36,329 nucleotides of DNA, taken from positions 8,699 to 45,027 of the forward strand of contig DCAL01000051.1 in NCBI GenBank assembly GCA_002311975.1, in the 5' to 3' direction. This document shows, one piece after another, positions 1 to 8,648 of the stretch; position 1 is the first letter of the stretch; every line of letters begins with the position of its first letter. The notes below the pieces were generated by a model. The model was not told the origin of the DNA and did no database searches. It worked only from the letters and a program-made list of their open reading frames with translations. This stretch comes from Fidelibacterota bacterium UBA1134 (GTDB lineage: Bacteria > Fidelibacterota > Marinisomatia > Marinisomatales > S15-B10). Position numbers and translations under genes: made by a program.

Positions 1-279
1 GATCTCCGCGAAGAGATCCGGTCTGTGATTTTCTCCTCAAAGGGCGGAAAGGGTGTTTTTGGTCCTGTTTCCGATGGCCACGGTTACCATGTTCTTGAGG
101 TTCTGGTGCGTTATCGCGCTCATTCTTTCAGGGGCCTGGACGAGGTTTACGATGAGGTGGCCCAAAGCGTGTTTCGCGAAAAAACTGCCGCTCTTTATTC
201 TCATTTGATGGACAGCCTTACAGGTCAACATCTTTCTGGGTCCTCGTTAGGTTTCAACCTCGATTGGGGCACCAGATAG
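1..279 (+). CDS. C-terminal end of a parvulin-type peptidyl-prolyl isomerase (partial)
   Basis: The reading frame is open from base 1 and ends at TAG 277-279, so only the last 92 residues of a longer protein are present. The visible part contains a motif GVFGPVSDGHGYHVLEV, the end of a parvulin (PpiC/rotamase) domain where the family has G-x-h-G-P-h-x-s-x-x-G-x-H-h. It is followed by a charged helical tail. The family consists of periplasmic foldases acting on outer-membrane proteins. A second SurA-like gene starts 3 bases after this stop, so the two are a tandem pair in one transcript. The N-terminal part, including any signal peptide or lipobox, lies outside the window. The assignment rests on the short motif and on context. 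Confidence 0.7.
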   Translation, partial: DLREEIRSVIFSSKGGKGVFGPVSDGHGYHVLEVLVRYRAHSFRGLDEVYDEVAQSVFREKTAALYSHLMDSLTGQHLSGSSLGFNLDWGTR

Positions 280-281
280 GG

Positions 282-1571
282 GTGCGCGCGCCGGTTCTTA
301 TCTTTGCTTTTTCCTGCCTCTTGTGCCAGCCGCGACTTCTCGGTCAAGAAAGAAACATCATTGATGGTGTCGCCGCAGTTGTTGGAGAACATGTCATCCT
401 TAAGAGCGACGTTGCTCAGCTTGTTCAAATGACGGCCGTAGAGCTAAGGCTGGACCCGGGCTTGGACGGCAAGCGGCTGCTGAAACTGCAAAATGACGTT
501 ATTCAAAACCTTATTAACCAAAAACTGATTCTTGAAATTGCTGAGGTGGAAAGCATTGAGGTTGCCGAAAGAGAGGTGGAGACTGCTCTGGATCAATACA
601 TCAGCTCCCACGTTGCCCGGCTCGGATCTGAGGAACGGCTTGAAGAGGCTCTCGGCAAGAACATTAATGAGTTACGCAGAGAGTCTTGGTCTGATGTGCG
701 GGAACAGCTAATTGGGGAGCGCTTCCGCGCTGAGCTCTTGAAGAACATTTCTGTCACCAGAAACGAGGTTACCGCCTTTTACACGCTTTATAAAGACAGC
801 CTTGGCATTATCCCAACGCTATACGATTTGAGACATATTCTGTTTGAAGTGAGGCCCGGGGGAAAGAGCCGGCGCCGCGCCCAGGCGCTGGCCGATTCTC
901 TGCGCAATCGCCTTCTCTCAGGAGAAACTTTTACCCCCCTCGCAAGACAGTTCTCTAACGACCCGGGCTCTGCTCCAAGTGGGGGCGAGCTGGGTCTTGT
1001 CGGCAGGGGAACCTTTGTTCAGGCGTTCGAGGAGGCCGCCTTTTCCCTCAACAGTGGCGAAATTAGCCCCATTGTTACAACCCTGTTTGGATATCACATC
1101 ATTCAGCTGGTTAATAAGCTTGGAGAAAAGATCAATGTTCGACACATCTTGATTTCCCCGCAAGCGTCGGTTGCCGATGAGGACAGTATCTACGCCTTGG
1201 CCCTTTCTGTAAGAGACAGCATTACAAGTGCGGATGACTTTTCCAACATGGCAAGCGTCTATTCGGCGGACGAAAACACCCGAGACGGGGGCGGCAAGCT
1301 TGGTTGGATTAACCCGGCCTCACTTCCCGTTAAAGAGATGTCACAAGTTCTTTCCATTTTAGATGTTGGGGAGGTTTCTCCTCCTGTAAATGCTTCCGAT
1401 GGCTATCACTTAATGCTGATCTCAGATGTCAGGGTGGGCGGTTTTCCGACACCGGAGTCCCACTGGATAGAAATTGAGCAGATGGCGTTGGCAAAAAAGA
1501 AGGGAGACTTTTTCAACAGCTGGATAGAGGGTGTTTCGTCTGCTGTTTTCATCAAAAGCTATCTTGAATAG
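282..1571 (+). CDS. SurA-like periplasmic chaperone / peptidyl-prolyl cis-trans isomerase
   Basis: A protein of about 429 residues with SurA architecture: a signal peptide (MRAPVLIFAFSCLLCQ, then a short linker), a SurA N-terminal helical region with the family pattern DGVAAVVGEHVILKSDV, and two parvulin domains. The first parvulin domain lies at about residues 180-285 (RHILFEV, GGELGLVGRG, GYHIIQL). The second lies at about 285-390 (VRHILISP, GGKLGWI, GYHLMLI). SurA escorts unfolded beta-barrel proteins through the periplasm. I chose GTG 282, 3 bases after the upstream stop, because it gives a clean signal peptide. An in-frame TTG at 264 would overlap the upstream gene and add six residues. 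The product would suit the TonB-dependent barrel genes further along the window. Confidence 0.85.
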   Translation: MRAPVLIFAFSCLLCQPRLLGQERNIIDGVAAVVGEHVILKSDVAQLVQMTAVELRLDPGLDGKRLLKLQNDVIQNLINQKLILEIAEVESIEVAEREVETALDQYISSHVARLGSEERLEEALGKNINELRRESWSDVREQLIGERFRAELLKNISVTRNEVTAFYTLYKDSLGIIPTLYDLRHILFEVRPGGKSRRRAQALADSLRNRLLSGETFTPLARQFSNDPGSAPSGGELGLVGRGTFVQAFEEAAFSLNSGEISPIVTTLFGYHIIQLVNKLGEKINVRHILISPQASVADEDSIYALALSVRDSITSADDFSNMASVYSADENTRDGGGKLGWINPASLPVKEMSQVLSILDVGEVSPPVNASDGYHLMLISDVRVGGFPTPESHWIEIEQMALAKKKGDFFNSWIEGVSSAVFIKSYLE

Positions 1572-1933
1572 TGTTCTTTTTTATACACATCTTCTTAACC
1601 CGATACTCACAGAATACCACCAAGGTGGCTGGTGTGACCCCCCTTTGCATGAATGTCTAACTTATTCACATGTTTGTCACATAAAGTGCTGCATTATCTG
1701 ACCAATCTTTCAACCAAGAAACAGAGTGGTTCACGATACTTGGCAGGGCCGATCCAGACTTATCAACATTGATAATAATTATAAAGATCTTCTTTCTAAC
1801 TTAGAAATATTTTAATTAATCGCTGTGTTTTGTGGGAAAAACTTGTTGTCAGTCAGGCTATTATTACCTAACATCATTTCTAGGATTTATCCTCAAATTT
1901 CAAAAGGCTTCTGAAAATAATGGACAATAATTC
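1572..1933. other. AT-rich gap with DnaA-box-like sites; candidate oriC
   Basis: This 362-base gap before dnaN contains no gene. It has one full match to the DnaA-box consensus TTWTNCACA (TTATTCACA, 1662-1670). Several sites differ by one base: TTTGTCACA at 1673-1681, TTATCAACA at 1760-1768, TTATCCTCA at 1887-1895, and TGTGGGAAA (reverse strand) at 1831-1839. Between them, about 1768-1822 is strongly AT-rich and could serve as an unwinding element. Replication genes follow directly (dnaN, DUF721/DciA, gyrB, gyrA). Origins often sit beside dnaA or dnaN, but dnaA is not visible here. The gap must also carry the dnaN promoter. The origin role is inference. Confidence 0.45.
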
Positions 1934-3049
1934 ATGAAAATAAGTCTGTCAAAACAATCGCTTCAAACAGCACTGGGAAATCTTGGTAAAGCCACACCAA
2001 CACGATCAACGATACCGATTCTTAATACCGTTCTGTTCACAGCAAAGGACACTCTTAGTCTGCGAACGACGGACCTTGAAATCAGTATTATTGCTCTGGT
2101 GGAATCAAAAATAAATGAAGAAGGCTCTGTCGCCATTCCCTATAGAACGTTGAGCGACACGGTAAATGCCATGCCAGACACAGAGCTCGTCATTGAAGCA
2201 GATGAGAAAAACAGGGTTGAAATCAAAACAGATTTTGGGAGTTATGACATTGCCGGGTCAAGTGCCGAAGAGTTTCCCACAACCCCCCAAGTAGACAACA
2301 AAAAGGAAATTCAGATCAAGGCGGACGTACTCAAGCGGCTGATAATGAAAACATCCTTTGCTGTCAGTACAGACGAACTGAAGCCGGCACTCATGGGGGC
2401 GCTGCTGGAAGTGGGGGAAAACAGTATCGTTTCGGTGGCCACCGATGGTCACCGGCTTGCCATCTGCTCCCGCAAGGACTATGAGTCTGCGGGGTATACC
2501 GGGGACGTTGTTGTGCCAAGAAAGTTTCTGCATCTTGTACTTCCTTACCTCGACGAACAGGACGAGGCAGTTCTCTGGATTGGAGAAAACCATCTCACCA
2601 TTTCCTTTGATGGGGTCACCGCATTCTCCAGAATAATAGATGAACGGTACCCAGACTATCGCTCTGTACTGCCACAGGAAAACGATAAGATTGTTAAAAT
2701 TGACAGAGAAAAAATGCTGGCGGCCGTAAAGAGGGTTTCCATATACTCTAACCGGGCCACGAGGCAAGTAACGTTGAAATTTGCTGGCGGGAAAAGCGTG
2801 ATTACAACAGAAGACTCAGAAAGCGCGTCGAGGGCAGAAGAAACAATAGATGTTGAATATGACGGAGAAGAGGTGTCAATTGGCTTCAATGCCCACTATC
2901 TCAGTGACATTCTCTCCCATCTGGACACAGAATCAGCCTACCTGCGACTCAACACCCCAATCAGCGCCACACTCATAAGTCCAGACTCCCAACAAGAACA
3001 AGAAGAAATTACCATGCTCCTTATGCCCATGCGCACAAGCGGGCAGTGA
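1934..3049 (+). CDS. dnaN: DNA polymerase III beta subunit (sliding clamp)
   Basis: A protein of 371 residues, the usual size for the ring-shaped processivity clamp of replicative polymerase. It begins MKISLSKQSLQTALGNL and shows the clamp signatures IPILNTVLF and LRTTDLEISI in domain 1. The central motif is VATDGHRLAI, and the C-terminus has LLMPMR, matching the family's M-P-[MV]-R ending at the partner-binding pocket. Three repeated clamp domains of about 120 residues fit the length. The ATG is 14 bases after the AATAATGG stretch and no strong Shine-Dalgarno site is visible. The next gene is DUF721/DciA rather than recF, the more common neighbour. Confidence 0.98.
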   Translation: MKISLSKQSLQTALGNLGKATPTRSTIPILNTVLFTAKDTLSLRTTDLEISIIALVESKINEEGSVAIPYRTLSDTVNAMPDTELVIEADEKNRVEIKTDFGSYDIAGSSAEEFPTTPQVDNKKEIQIKADVLKRLIMKTSFAVSTDELKPALMGALLEVGENSIVSVATDGHRLAICSRKDYESAGYTGDVVVPRKFLHLVLPYLDEQDEAVLWIGENHLTISFDGVTAFSRIIDERYPDYRSVLPQENDKIVKIDREKMLAAVKRVSIYSNRATRQVTLKFAGGKSVITTEDSESASRAEETIDVEYDGEEVSIGFNAHYLSDILSHLDTESAYLRLNTPISATLISPDSQQEQEEITMLLMPMRTSGQ

Positions 3050-3068
3050 TGCTGGGCGAAACAGTTCG

Positions 3069-3125
3069 AACCGGATTGTTTTGGTGTAATTGTATCATTA
3101 CACCCACCGAAACAGCGGTTTTTTT
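3069..3125 (+). terminator. Stem-loop plus T-run between dnaN and dciA
   Basis: A perfect 8-base stem (GGTGTAAT 3083-3090 with ATTACACC 3097-3104, 6-base loop) sits inside a weaker outer pairing (AACCG 3069-3073 with CGGTT 3116-3120). Seven T residues follow at 3119-3125. The form is that of a rho-independent terminator or attenuator, splitting dnaN from the dciA-gyrB-gyrA genes. Confidence 0.6.
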
Positions 3126-3153
3126 AAGGACAGTAAACACCACACTATAGGCC

Positions 3154-3429
3154 ATGCAAAAACTGGGAAAAGCAATTAATTCTATGCTAAAATCGGTCGG
3201 AATTGACCGGGCCGTTCAGCAAAACGAGTCGCTACTAATTTGGGAAAAAGTGGTCGGAACAACGGTTGCTGAAAACACAATAGCCGAGGAAGTTCAGCAC
3301 GGGACGCTGATTGTTAGGGTTTCGACGCCAGTTTGGCGAAATGAGCTGGCAATTCGCAAGGGGGAGATTTTGAATAAGCTAAATGACGCCCTTGGAAAAA
3401 AGGTTATCAGAGACATCCGGTTAATATGA
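3154..3429 (+). CDS. dciA: DUF721 / DciA-like replication protein
   Basis: A protein of 91 residues made almost wholly of a DUF721 (DciA) domain. Visible family features are the central WEKVVGTTVAENT (W-x-x-h-V-G), the GTLIVRVSTPVWRNEL segment and the C-terminal LNDALGKKVIRDIRL. DciA is the ancestral loader or recruiter of the replicative helicase DnaB in bacteria that lack DnaC. The gene overlaps gyrB by 4 bases (ATGA at 3426-3429), which suggests coupled translation. Its position beside dnaN and gyrB fits a replication role. The family call is firm from the pattern. The helicase-loading role in this organism is inferred from the family. Confidence 0.82.
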   Translation: MQKLGKAINSMLKSVGIDRAVQQNESLLIWEKVVGTTVAENTIAEEVQHGTLIVRVSTPVWRNELAIRKGEILNKLNDALGKKVIRDIRLI

Positions 3430-5438
3430 TGCCAACAAAGCAGACCAAGGCAGCAGGAAGAAAAAAGAAAACAAGCGACTACGGCGCCGAGAAAATAACA
3501 GTTCTGAAGGGGCTGGAAGCTGTGAGAAAGCGGCCAGCAATGTACATTGGGGACGTGGGCAAGAGAGGGCTTCATCACCTTGTAAACGAGGTTGTAGATA
3601 ATAGCGTCGATGAGGCGCTCGCTGGCTACTGTAGCAAAATTGTGGTAACGATTAATAAGGATGACAGTATCTGCGTTGAAGATAACGGCCGCGGCATCCC
3701 GGTAGGTATTCATAAGGAAGAGAAAAAACCGGCACTGGAAGTCGTAATGACGGTGCTTCATGCTGGCGGAAAATTCAATAAAGGAACATATAAAGTGTCT
3801 GGCGGACTGCACGGGGTTGGGGTGTCTGTTGTGAACGCACTTTCGGTCTGGTTGAGGGCTGAGGTTTATAGAGAGGGAAAAATATCGAGCCAGCAATATG
3901 AAAGGGGCAAGACAGCCACAAAACTGAAAACAACGGGAAAAACAAGAAAGACCGGGACAAAAGTGACATTTATGCCGGACAGTCAAATTTTTAAGAACAT
4001 AGAATGGGACTATGATATCATCGCTGAACGGTTACGGGAGATGGCGTATTTAAATAACTGCCTGGAAATCCAGATTGTTGATGAACGAGAGGAAGGCAAC
4101 CAGAAAAAGGAGACCTTCAAATACACGGGAGGGCTAAGTGATTTTGTGAGGTTCTTAGACAGTTCCTCGCAAGAGCTTCACAAGAAAATTATTACAGTAA
4201 CCAAAGAGACTGGAGAGGTCCCGGTGGATGTTGCCCTCCGTTACAACGATGGCTTTAATGAGAACATCCTTTCTTTTGTGAATAACATCAACACGGTTGA
4301 AGGGGGAACACACCTTTCCGGTTTCCGCTCCGCCCTGACGCGGTCGCTTAACGCACACGCCGCAAAAAACAACCTAGTTAAGGCAACCAGGGGTGAGAAC
4401 CTTACTCTTTCCGGCGAAGATTTTCGCGAAGGCCTCACAGCCATTCTCTCTATTAAGGTTGCTGAGCCGCAGTTTGAGGGTCAGACAAAAACGAAGCTCG
4501 GAAACGGGGAGGTAAAAGGCCTGGTTGACGCCATCGTATATGAAGGAATTCAGGAGTTTTTGGAACAAAACCCATCCATTGCAAAACAAGTAATCGAAAA
4601 GGCTCTTTTAGCAGCTAGAAGCCGGGCCGCGGCACGAAAGGCGCGGGAACTGATCCGGCGCAAAGGAGCCTTTGAGGGAGGATCACTGCCGGGGAAGCTG
4701 GCCGACTGTTCCAGCCGGGACCCGGAGCTGTGCGAAATATTTTTAGTGGAAGGCGATTCGGCCGGCGGATCCGCCAAACAGGGGCGCGACAGGAGATTTC
4801 AGGCAATCTTGCCATTGCGCGGGAAGGTGATTAACGCAGAGAAGGCGCGCTTGGACAAGCTTCTGGCAAACAACGAAATTCAGGCAATCATTACAGCCCT
4901 GGGAACAGGTTTTGGGGGAGACGCAGACAGTGATGGAGAGCTGGCGATGAAGCCAACGGGAGTGGAGTTTGACATCACAAAGCTGAGGTACGGTAAGATT
5001 ATCATCATGACCGATGCGGACGTGGATGGCAGTCACATCAGAACACTCTTGCTTACATTCTTGTATCGGAAAATGCCTAAGCTCATAACATCGGGCCACG
5101 TCTATATCGCGCAGCCCCCATTTTACAGAGTACGTCAAGGTAAAAAGGCACAATATGCCTATGATGACGATGAGCGGGACTTCATTATAGAACGGTTTGA
5201 AAAGGAAAACAAGACACAAAAGATAGAAGTTCAGAGATACAAGGGCCTTGGTGAGATGAACCCGGATCAATTGTGGACCACCACCATGGATCCTGACCGA
5301 AGATCTTTGTTGCGTGTTTCGGTAGAAACAGAGGGCGAAGCGGCAAAGGTGTTTGGAGATTTAATGGGAAGCGATGTAGAGGCACGTCGCACGTTCATCA
5401 CAGAACACGCCAAGTTTGTTGTAAACCTGGACATTTAA
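3426..5438 (+). CDS. gyrB: DNA gyrase subunit B
   Basis: A protein of 670 residues, the ATPase half of the type II topoisomerase that adds negative supercoils. The GHKL ATPase domain has the catalytic glutamate and Mg-binding asparagine in VNEVVDNSVDEA (E55, N59), DNGRGIP (86-92) and the ATP-lid GGLHGVGVSVVNALS. The TOPRIM domain has LVEGDSAGG (E442) and the metal-binding DADVDG (D530, D532, D534). The C-terminal GyrB signature QRYKGLGEMNPDQLW is intact. An N-terminal basic extension of about 20 residues precedes the ATPase core. The start overlaps the dciA stop by 4 bases; a second ATG lies at 3429. gyrA follows after 9 bases, so the two subunits are co-transcribed. Confidence 0.98.
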   Translation: MMPTKQTKAAGRKKKTSDYGAEKITVLKGLEAVRKRPAMYIGDVGKRGLHHLVNEVVDNSVDEALAGYCSKIVVTINKDDSICVEDNGRGIPVGIHKEEKKPALEVVMTVLHAGGKFNKGTYKVSGGLHGVGVSVVNALSVWLRAEVYREGKISSQQYERGKTATKLKTTGKTRKTGTKVTFMPDSQIFKNIEWDYDIIAERLREMAYLNNCLEIQIVDEREEGNQKKETFKYTGGLSDFVRFLDSSSQELHKKIITVTKETGEVPVDVALRYNDGFNENILSFVNNINTVEGGTHLSGFRSALTRSLNAHAAKNNLVKATRGENLTLSGEDFREGLTAILSIKVAEPQFEGQTKTKLGNGEVKGLVDAIVYEGIQEFLEQNPSIAKQVIEKALLAARSRAAARKARELIRRKGAFEGGSLPGKLADCSSRDPELCEIFLVEGDSAGGSAKQGRDRRFQAILPLRGKVINAEKARLDKLLANNEIQAIITALGTGFGGDADSDGELAMKPTGVEFDITKLRYGKIIIMTDADVDGSHIRTLLLTFLYRKMPKLITSGHVYIAQPPFYRVRQGKKAQYAYDDDERDFIIERFEKENKTQKIEVQRYKGLGEMNPDQLWTTTMDPDRRSLLRVSVETEGEAAKVFGDLMGSDVEARRTFITEHAKFVVNLDI

Positions 5439-5447
5439 GAAGGCAGC

Positions 5448-7955
5448 ATGAGTGAAATAAGCAGAGATCTTTCAATCAAGCGCGACATCGTAGATGAGAT
5501 GAAGGAGAGTTATTTGAACTACTCCATGTCGGTGATTGTAGCGCGGGCGCTGCCGGACGTCAGGGACGGACTGAAGCCGGTCCACCGCCGAATACTCTAC
5601 GGGATGAATGATCTTGGGCTGCACTGGAACCGCGGTTACAAGAAAAGTGCGCGCATTGTTGGAGATGTTCTGGGAAAATATCATCCTCACGGTGACTCCT
5701 CTGTATATGATGCATTGGTGAGGATGGCACAGAACTTTGCCATGCGCTACCCACTGGTGGACGGACAGGGAAACTTCGGATCTGTTGATGGTGACAACGC
5801 GGCGGCGATGAGGTATACGGAGGCGCGCATGACGCGCATGGGCAGTGAAATGTTGCGCGACCTTGATAAAGAGACGGTGGGCTGGGCACCCAACTTTGAT
5901 GGTTCACTGGAAGAGCCGCAAATTCTCCCCACAGTTGTACCAAGCCTTTTAGTTAATGGGTCGGAGGGTATTGCTGTTGGTATGGCCACAAAAATTCCAC
6001 CCCACAACCTAACTGAAATCGTTGACGCACTTGTGGCGCTGATCGATGACCCCGAGATGGATGTGGAGAGCATAATGAAGATTGTACAAGGGCCGGACTT
6101 TCCTACGGGGGCGATGATAGAAGGGATAGACGGCATAAAGGAAGCATACAGTACGGGGCGCGGCAAAATTAGGGTGCGAGCGAGAGCTTTTATCGAAACA
6201 ATTAGGGGGGGCAAGTCCAACATCATTGTGAATGAGATTCCCTATCAGGTGAACAAGTCAAACCTGATAGCGAAGATTGCAGATCTAGTTCGGTCGAAAA
6301 AGATTGAAGGCATTGCGGACGTTCGTGATGAGTCAGATAAAGAGGGAATGCGGGTTGTTATTGAGACGAAACGTGATACCGTGCCGGAGGTAATTCTGAA
6401 CCAACTTTACGTGAACACGCAACTGAAAGAGACATTCGGTATCATTTTGCTGGCGCTCGTGGGCGGCGTGCCGCGAATAATGCCACTGAAGGAGATGTTG
6501 CGGCACTTTGTTGACCATCGCCACGAAGTTGTTGTGCGGCGCACCCAATATGATCTTAAGCGGGCAGAAGAAAAGGCGCACATATTAGAGGGGCTCAAGA
6601 TTGCCCTGGACAATATTGATGAAGTTATTATCCTTGTTCGCCAGAGCAAAGACCCCGCCCACGCCAAGGAGGGACTGATGAACGCATTTGACCTCTCTGA
6701 GAAACAGTCCCAAGCGATCCTTGACATGAGACTTCAGAAACTAACGGGCCTTGAGGTGAAAAAGATCGTTAAGGAGTATAAAGAAACAATTCAGATTATT
6801 GCGAAGCTGAAAGGACTTCTGGACAGTCGACCGCAGCGGATGGCAATCATTAAGAAAGAACTGGAAGAGGTTCGGCAGATGTATGGCGATGACAGGCGGA
6901 CGGAGATTATACCCGTGGGAAAGACTTTTTCTGTCGAAGACATGATTGCTGAAGAAGACGTTGTTATTACGATAACACATAACGGCTATATAAAAAGAAC
7001 CGCTGCTTCAACGTATCGCAGTCAGCGTCGCGGAGGAAGGGGGCTTCAGGGCGCCAAGGCAAAGGAAGAAGACTTTATTGAACACATGTTCATTGCCAAC
7101 ACGCACGACTATATGCTCTTTTTTACTGATAGGGGAAAGTGTTATTGGGCAAAAGTGCATGAAATACCACCGGGAGGCCGAGCAGCCCGTGGGCGTGCTG
7201 TCGTGAACTTGGTAGGAACAGAGCCGGGTGAAAAGGTTGAAGCGTATGTAAGTGTCAAGGAGTTTGATAAAGATCGGTTTATTGTGATGGTGACAGAGCA
7301 TGGAATTGTCAAAAAGACGCGCTTGTCTGCGTATGGAAACCCTCGAAAGGGAGGAATTTACGCCATCGACATCCGGGAAGGCGATAAACTGATTGATGCT
7401 AAAATCACCGATGGAGACAATGACATCCTCCTTGGAACATGGGAAGGGAAGTCGATACGTTTTTCGGAGCAGGACGTTCGGCCCACGGGGAGAAAAACGC
7501 GGGGCGTGATCGGTATCCGCAAGTCCGCCAAAAAGGACAGAGTTGTGGGCATGGTTGTGATCAGAAGGGAGGGAACGATACTGGTTGCCACAGAGAAGGG
7601 CTACGGCAAACGAACAGACATTATGCAGTATCGGGCTCAAAAGCGGGGCGGCATGGGCGTCATGGCTATGCGGACGACAAAAAAAGTTGGTAAAATGGTA
7701 GCCATTATGGAGGTGGTGGATTCAGACGGTCTGATGGTTATAACAGACCGCGGAGTGCTTATACGGCAACGGGTTTCAGAAATTCGGACGATCGGCCGCG
7801 TTACGCAAGGAGTGAAATTGATACGCTTGGATGAGAAAGACAAGATTTCAAGCATAACACGCGTGGTGGAGGAAGAAGTCAGCGGGGAGGAGGAGAAGGG
7901 AACATCCTCAGACAATGGGATGCCAGAGAAAGAGACAGAAGAGCCAATTGTGTGA
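5448..7955 (+). CDS. gyrA: DNA gyrase subunit A
   Basis: A protein of 835 residues carrying the DNA-cleaving half of gyrase. The breakage-reunion domain has the active-site tyrosine in AAMRYTEARM (Y123) and the quinolone-determining segment HPHGDSSVYD. The latter has serine at 84 and aspartate at 88, the unmutated states. The C-terminal beta-pinwheel includes the GyrA box QRRGGRG starting at Q526, which separates true GyrA from ParC, plus repeated blades (TRLSAYGNPRKGG, SQRRGGRGLQ, AQKRGGMGV). The acidic tail is rich in E and S. AAGGCAG upstream of ATG 5448 is the likely ribosome site. The stop overlaps the next gene by 4 bases (GTGA). Confidence 0.98.
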   Translation: MSEISRDLSIKRDIVDEMKESYLNYSMSVIVARALPDVRDGLKPVHRRILYGMNDLGLHWNRGYKKSARIVGDVLGKYHPHGDSSVYDALVRMAQNFAMRYPLVDGQGNFGSVDGDNAAAMRYTEARMTRMGSEMLRDLDKETVGWAPNFDGSLEEPQILPTVVPSLLVNGSEGIAVGMATKIPPHNLTEIVDALVALIDDPEMDVESIMKIVQGPDFPTGAMIEGIDGIKEAYSTGRGKIRVRARAFIETIRGGKSNIIVNEIPYQVNKSNLIAKIADLVRSKKIEGIADVRDESDKEGMRVVIETKRDTVPEVILNQLYVNTQLKETFGIILLALVGGVPRIMPLKEMLRHFVDHRHEVVVRRTQYDLKRAEEKAHILEGLKIALDNIDEVIILVRQSKDPAHAKEGLMNAFDLSEKQSQAILDMRLQKLTGLEVKKIVKEYKETIQIIAKLKGLLDSRPQRMAIIKKELEEVRQMYGDDRRTEIIPVGKTFSVEDMIAEEDVVITITHNGYIKRTAASTYRSQRRGGRGLQGAKAKEEDFIEHMFIANTHDYMLFFTDRGKCYWAKVHEIPPGGRAARGRAVVNLVGTEPGEKVEAYVSVKEFDKDRFIVMVTEHGIVKKTRLSAYGNPRKGGIYAIDIREGDKLIDAKITDGDNDILLGTWEGKSIRFSEQDVRPTGRKTRGVIGIRKSAKKDRVVGMVVIRREGTILVATEKGYGKRTDIMQYRAQKRGGMGVMAMRTTKKVGKMVAIMEVVDSDGLMVITDRGVLIRQRVSEIRTIGRVTQGVKLIRLDEKDKISSITRVVEEEVSGEEEKGTSSDNGMPEKETEEPIV

Positions 7956-8647
7956 TAAATCAAGCCGCTCTTGAATCGGTCAGGGAGAGGATCGATCGTG
8001 CACGCCGTCGCGTGGGCAGCGAGAAAGACCCCCCAGTTGAAATTGTAGCAGTTACAAAATCCTTCCCCGGAGAACATATTGTAAGCGCCCATGAATCCGG
8101 CTTGTTCACCATAGGTGAAAACCGGGTTCAAGAGGCAGAGAAAAAATTTAAAGAGCTGCCAGAGCTTGTGGGCATGAAATGCCGTCTCATCGGACACCTT
8201 CAGTCTAATAAGGCGCGTACGGCTATGGAAATATTTGACGCCATTGATTCAGTAGACTCCTTGAAGCTGGCAAAGCGGCTGTCAAGAATAGTGATTGAAA
8301 AAGGGGAGTCCTTTCCCGTTCTAGCTCAAGTGAACACGGCGGCCGACCCGGCGAAATCTGGCTTCGACTTGAATGATATAGAGCTTCTATTAGAACTTGC
8401 TGACCTGCCGGGACTGCTTGTAGAGGGCCTTATGACTATCGGAGAACTCACCCGTGACGAATCACACATCAGGAAAACTTTTGCCAAGCTGCGCGAGCTG
8501 CGGGGCGATCTGAACCGGCAGCTTCCACCAGACAGGCAGATGAAAGCTCTTTCTATGGGTATGACGTCTGATTTTGAGATTGCGGTGGAAGAGGGAGCAA
8601 CCATGATCAGGATCGGTAGAGCACTGTTTGGCGAGAGGCCGGGGTAG
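7952..8647 (+). CDS. yggS: YggS/PLPBP-family pyridoxal-phosphate homeostasis protein
   Basis: A protein of 231 residues with the single-domain alanine-racemase-like TIM barrel of the YggS/PROSC family. The cofactor lysine is K36 in VAVTKSFPG. Other family marks are GENRVQEA, LIGHLQSNK, VNTAADPAKSGF, LMTIGEL and SMGMTSDFEIAVEEG followed by IRIGRALFG. The family binds PLP and tunes its supply without a known catalytic reaction. It starts at GTG 7952, overlapping the gyrA stop by 4 bases, so it belongs to the gyrase transcript. In other bacteria the gene often lies with cell-division genes or a YfiH-like purine enzyme; here a nucleoside-phosphorylase-like gene follows. Confidence 0.93.
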   Translation: MINQAALESVRERIDRARRRVGSEKDPPVEIVAVTKSFPGEHIVSAHESGLFTIGENRVQEAEKKFKELPELVGMKCRLIGHLQSNKARTAMEIFDAIDSVDSLKLAKRLSRIVIEKGESFPVLAQVNTAADPAKSGFDLNDIELLLELADLPGLLVEGLMTIGELTRDESHIRKTFAKLRELRGDLNRQLPPDRQMKALSMGMTSDFEIAVEEGATMIRIGRALFGERPG

Positions 8648-8648
8648 G

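Noticed and set aside
2258..2767. Long open frame on the opposite strand of dnaN, and similar ones opposite gyrB and gyrA
   Set aside because: Shadow frames within clear housekeeping genes, with no family character.
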